From an uncultured Atopobium sp. (GTDB lineage Bacteria > Actinomycetota > Coriobacteriia > Coriobacteriales > Atopobiaceae): 7,672 bases of DNA. The notes beneath the pieces are model-generated. The model made no database searches and was not told the DNA's origin. It worked only from the letters and a program-made list of their open reading frames with translations. Numbering within the stretch: position 1 is the stretch's first letter; each line of letters starts with the position of its first letter. Location: positions 1 to 7,672 of the forward strand of contig CALIAD010000183.1 of NCBI GenBank assembly GCA_938041635.1. Direction: 5' to 3'. Both the position numbers and the translations under genes were made by a program. This document shows positions 6,238 through 7,672 of the stretch, piece by piece.

Positions 6238-6843
6238 ATGAACCCCAAAGCAAAGATTGCCATTCCAGCAATTGTGGCTCTCATTTTTATCGTCATTGAT
6301 TTTGTTGCACCAGTTCAGTATCTCAGCTATTTCCACACGGTATTTAACTTTGCAACTCGTCAGACAAATCCCATCTCTCTGATTCTTGCACGTATTACCT
6401 ACATTATTTTCCTGTGCTATCTTTTTGCTGCGGTTTCAGGTCTTTTGAGGGGCTTCCGTCCTCGTCTTAGGTGGGGTCTTTCCATTCTCTCTGTAGTTGG
6501 TTTGACTTCCGCACTTACCGAGCTCTCTGTGATGATTTCTATCAGCCAGGCGGTAAACTTCACCACCCTTATTCTTAACATCATGATTGTGGGCTTCTTG
6601 TTCCTCACAGCTCTTCTTGCACTTCTCATTTGGGTTCGTGCTAAGAAAGAGTTTGACCAGCGTCAGGCTGATCTTGAGGAGGAAGAGGTTGTTGTTTCTC
6701 CAATGCCTCTTGCTACCGAGGGCGCAGAGGTTGCTCCCGTAGTCCTTGTAACTGCAGAAGCTGCAGCAGCACCTGCTCCAGAAGCAACCGCCACAACCGT
6801 CGCACCTGAGGCTCCTGCAGCACCAGAGGCACCACAGGAGTAG
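6238..6843 (+). CDS. Four-TM membrane protein with Ala/Pro/Glu-rich tail, unknown function
   Basis: A 201-residue protein I do not recognise. It has four predicted membrane segments (about 6-24, 46-68, 78-103 and 108-133). A short charged segment RAKKEFDQRQADLEEEE (134-150) follows, and then a low-complexity tail rich in Ala, Pro, Glu, Val and Thr (about 156-201) with repeated AP/EAP units. Basic residues around 71-79 and 134-137 suggest that the loop between TM2 and TM3 and the tail are cytoplasmic. The start ATG has an excellent GAGGAGG (6227-6233) 4 bases upstream. The ABC ATPase begins 52 bases after its stop, so it may belong to the same unit, perhaps as an accessory membrane protein; this is inference from position only. 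The tail could be a flexible linker or interaction arm. Confidence 0.8.
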   Translation: MNPKAKIAIPAIVALIFIVIDFVAPVQYLSYFHTVFNFATRQTNPISLILARITYIIFLCYLFAAVSGLLRGFRPRLRWGLSILSVVGLTSALTELSVMISISQAVNFTTLILNIMIVGFLFLTALLALLIWVRAKKEFDQRQADLEEEEVVVSPMPLATEGAEVAPVVLVTAEAAAAPAPEATATTVAPEAPAAPEAPQE

Positions 6844-6895
6844 CTGCTCACACACTCTCTTCTTGTTTGGAGGATTCTTTTCATAGGAGAAACGT

Positions 6896-7597
6896 ATGTC
6901 TTTTGTTGAATTTAAAGAGGTAACAAAGACGTATACCATGGGCTCCGTCAAGGTACACGCTGTCCATGACATGAATTTCTCCATAGAAGAGGGCGAACTT
7001 TGCGTAATTGTCGGCCCATCAGGCGCCGGTAAAACAACTGTCTTAAATATGCTCGGAGGTATGGATACCTGTACCTCCGGGTCTATTTATTTAGACGGAA
7101 AAGAAATTGGCGGACTTTCAGAAAAAGAAAGAACGCTCTATCGCCGTCACGACATTGGCTTTGTTTTCCAGTTTTACAATCTTGTTCCTAATCTCACTGC
7201 AAAAGAAAACGTTGAGCTTGCTTCTCAGATTTGTCTTGACCCCATGCAGCCAGAAGATGCACTTCGAGCTGTTGGTCTTGAGCATCGTATGGATAACTTC
7301 CCAGCTCAGCTTTCCGGCGGTGAGCAGCAGCGTGTTTCTATTGCGCGTGCTTTGGCAAAGAACCCGCGTCTTTTGCTTTGCGATGAGCCAACAGGTGCGC
7401 TGGATTATAAAACAGGAAAGCAAATTCTTAAGCTCTTGCAGGATATGTGCAAAGAACAGCATAAGACCGTGGCTATTGTTACGCACAACTTTGCGTTCAC
7501 TCAAATTGCCGATAGGGTAATCCACGTTAAAGAGGGTCAAGCTCAATCGGTAGAAATTAATCAGCACCCAGCCGACGCGCTTACTGTCGAGTGGTAG
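6896..7597 (+). CDS. ABC transporter ATP-binding protein (LolD/MacB type)
   Basis: A complete 233-residue ATPase. Motifs in order: Walker [10 protein letters not shown] (40-48, K46), Q-loop Q92 in [12 protein letters not shown], signature [15 protein letters not shown] (139-153), Walker B LLLCDE (159-164, catalytic E164), D-loop GALD (167-170) and switch histidine H197. The phrasing is that of the LolD/MacB/FtsE-like group, whose members drive FtsX-type permeases acting on lipoproteins, peptides or antibiotics instead of pumping through a classic channel. AGGAGA (6885-6890) lies 5 bases before the start. The permease ATG follows after 2 bases, as expected for a two-gene transporter. The substrate cannot be told from this part. 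Confidence 0.95.
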   Translation: MSFVEFKEVTKTYTMGSVKVHAVHDMNFSIEEGELCVIVGPSGAGKTTVLNMLGGMDTCTSGSIYLDGKEIGGLSEKERTLYRRHDIGFVFQFYNLVPNLTAKENVELASQICLDPMQPEDALRAVGLEHRMDNFPAQLSGGEQQRVSIARALAKNPRLLLCDEPTGALDYKTGKQILKLLQDMCKEQHKTVAIVTHNFAFTQIADRVIHVKEGQAQSVEINQHPADALTVEW

Positions 7598-7599
7598 TT

Positions 7600-7672
7600 A
7601 TGCCCCACGCTCTTTTCACCGAGATTACTCGGACCATCAAAGGGTCTCTCGCCAGATTTCTTGCAATTGCAG
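7600..7672 (+). CDS. FtsX-like ABC permease, N-terminal fragment cut by window end
   Basis: Only 24 codons are present: ATG at 7600, two bases after the ATPase stop, open to the window edge. The peptide begins MPHALFTEITRTIKGSLARF and continues LAIA. It resembles the cytoplasmic start and first membrane helix of large FtsX/MacB-type permeases, where a basic R-x-I/K-x-S-x-x-R-F-L segment precedes TM1. Context with the LolD-type ATPase makes this the expected partner. No ribosome binding site of its own is seen, so translation is probably coupled. Copy 4 of the repeat forms codons 15-19. Confidence 0.75.
   Translation, partial: MPHALFTEITRTIKGSLARFLAIA
7642..7654 (+). repeat. 13-bp oriented repeat, copy 4 (one mismatch)
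   Basis: GGGTCTCTCGCCA differs from the other copies only at base 5 (C for T). It lies 42 bases into the permease gene and encodes GSLA, a frame different from that of copy 3. Confidence 0.55.

Noticed and set aside
6436..6984. Long leftward open frame opposite the 4-TM gene and the ABC start.
   Set aside because: It has no ribosome binding site or family likeness, is Cys/Ser-rich as expected of antisense reading of Ala/Glu codons, and is covered by two well-supported genes.

Overview
The window looks like a bacterial chromosome segment of about 45% GC (estimated by eye) with tightly packed genes and strong AGGAGG-type ribosome binding sites. Several features suggest Coriobacteriia (Atopobium/Lancefieldella/Olsenella type): the DegV, YolD-like and LolD-type proteins, a UvrX/YqjW-like polymerase, and a 4-TM protein with an Ala/Pro/Glu-rich tail. 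That taxonomic placement is inferred from protein character and base composition; nothing here proves it. There are no rRNA or tRNA genes, IS elements, CRISPR arrays or phage genes.

Layout. Positions 1-94 hold a nested stem-loop lying beyond the 3' end of a leftward EamA/DMT-family transporter (95-1042). A 199-bp divergent intergenic region follows, with overlapping promoter candidates. Everything to its right is on the + strand. First come a DegV fatty-acid-binding protein (1242-2126) and a YqhD/BDH-type iron-dependent alcohol dehydrogenase (2162-3355). After a 93-bp leader comes a stand-alone PTS EIIA of the fructose/mannitol type (3449-3907), closed by a very clear intrinsic terminator (3975-4010). 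The next operon is a three-gene cassette: a DJ-1/PfpI protein (4058-4630), a Y-family translesion polymerase (4634-5977; 3-bp gap) and a YolD-like small protein (5967-6188; 11-bp overlap). After a 49-bp gap with a perfect 9-bp inverted repeat come a 4-TM protein with an acidic Ala/Pro tail (6238-6843), a LolD/MacB-type ABC ATPase (6896-7597) and the first 24 codons of its FtsX-like permease partner (7600 to the edge).

How the genes work together. DegV and the dehydrogenase may be co-transcribed, but no pathway link is evident. The polymerase plus YolD-like pair is a known association in Firmicutes (B. subtilis yqjW/yqjX and SPbeta uvrX/yolD). Here it is coupled to a DJ-1 family protein, which suggests a stress or damage-tolerance operon. 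The last genes form an ABC export or lipoprotein/peptide-type transport system.

The most unusual signal belongs to no gene. A 13-base word, GGGTTTCTCGCCA, occurs three times exactly and once with a single mismatch, always on the + strand and always within about 45 bases of a gene end or start. It falls in different reading frames and once antisense to a gene, so protein conservation cannot explain it. It looks like a genome-wide, strand-oriented DNA signal of unknown function.
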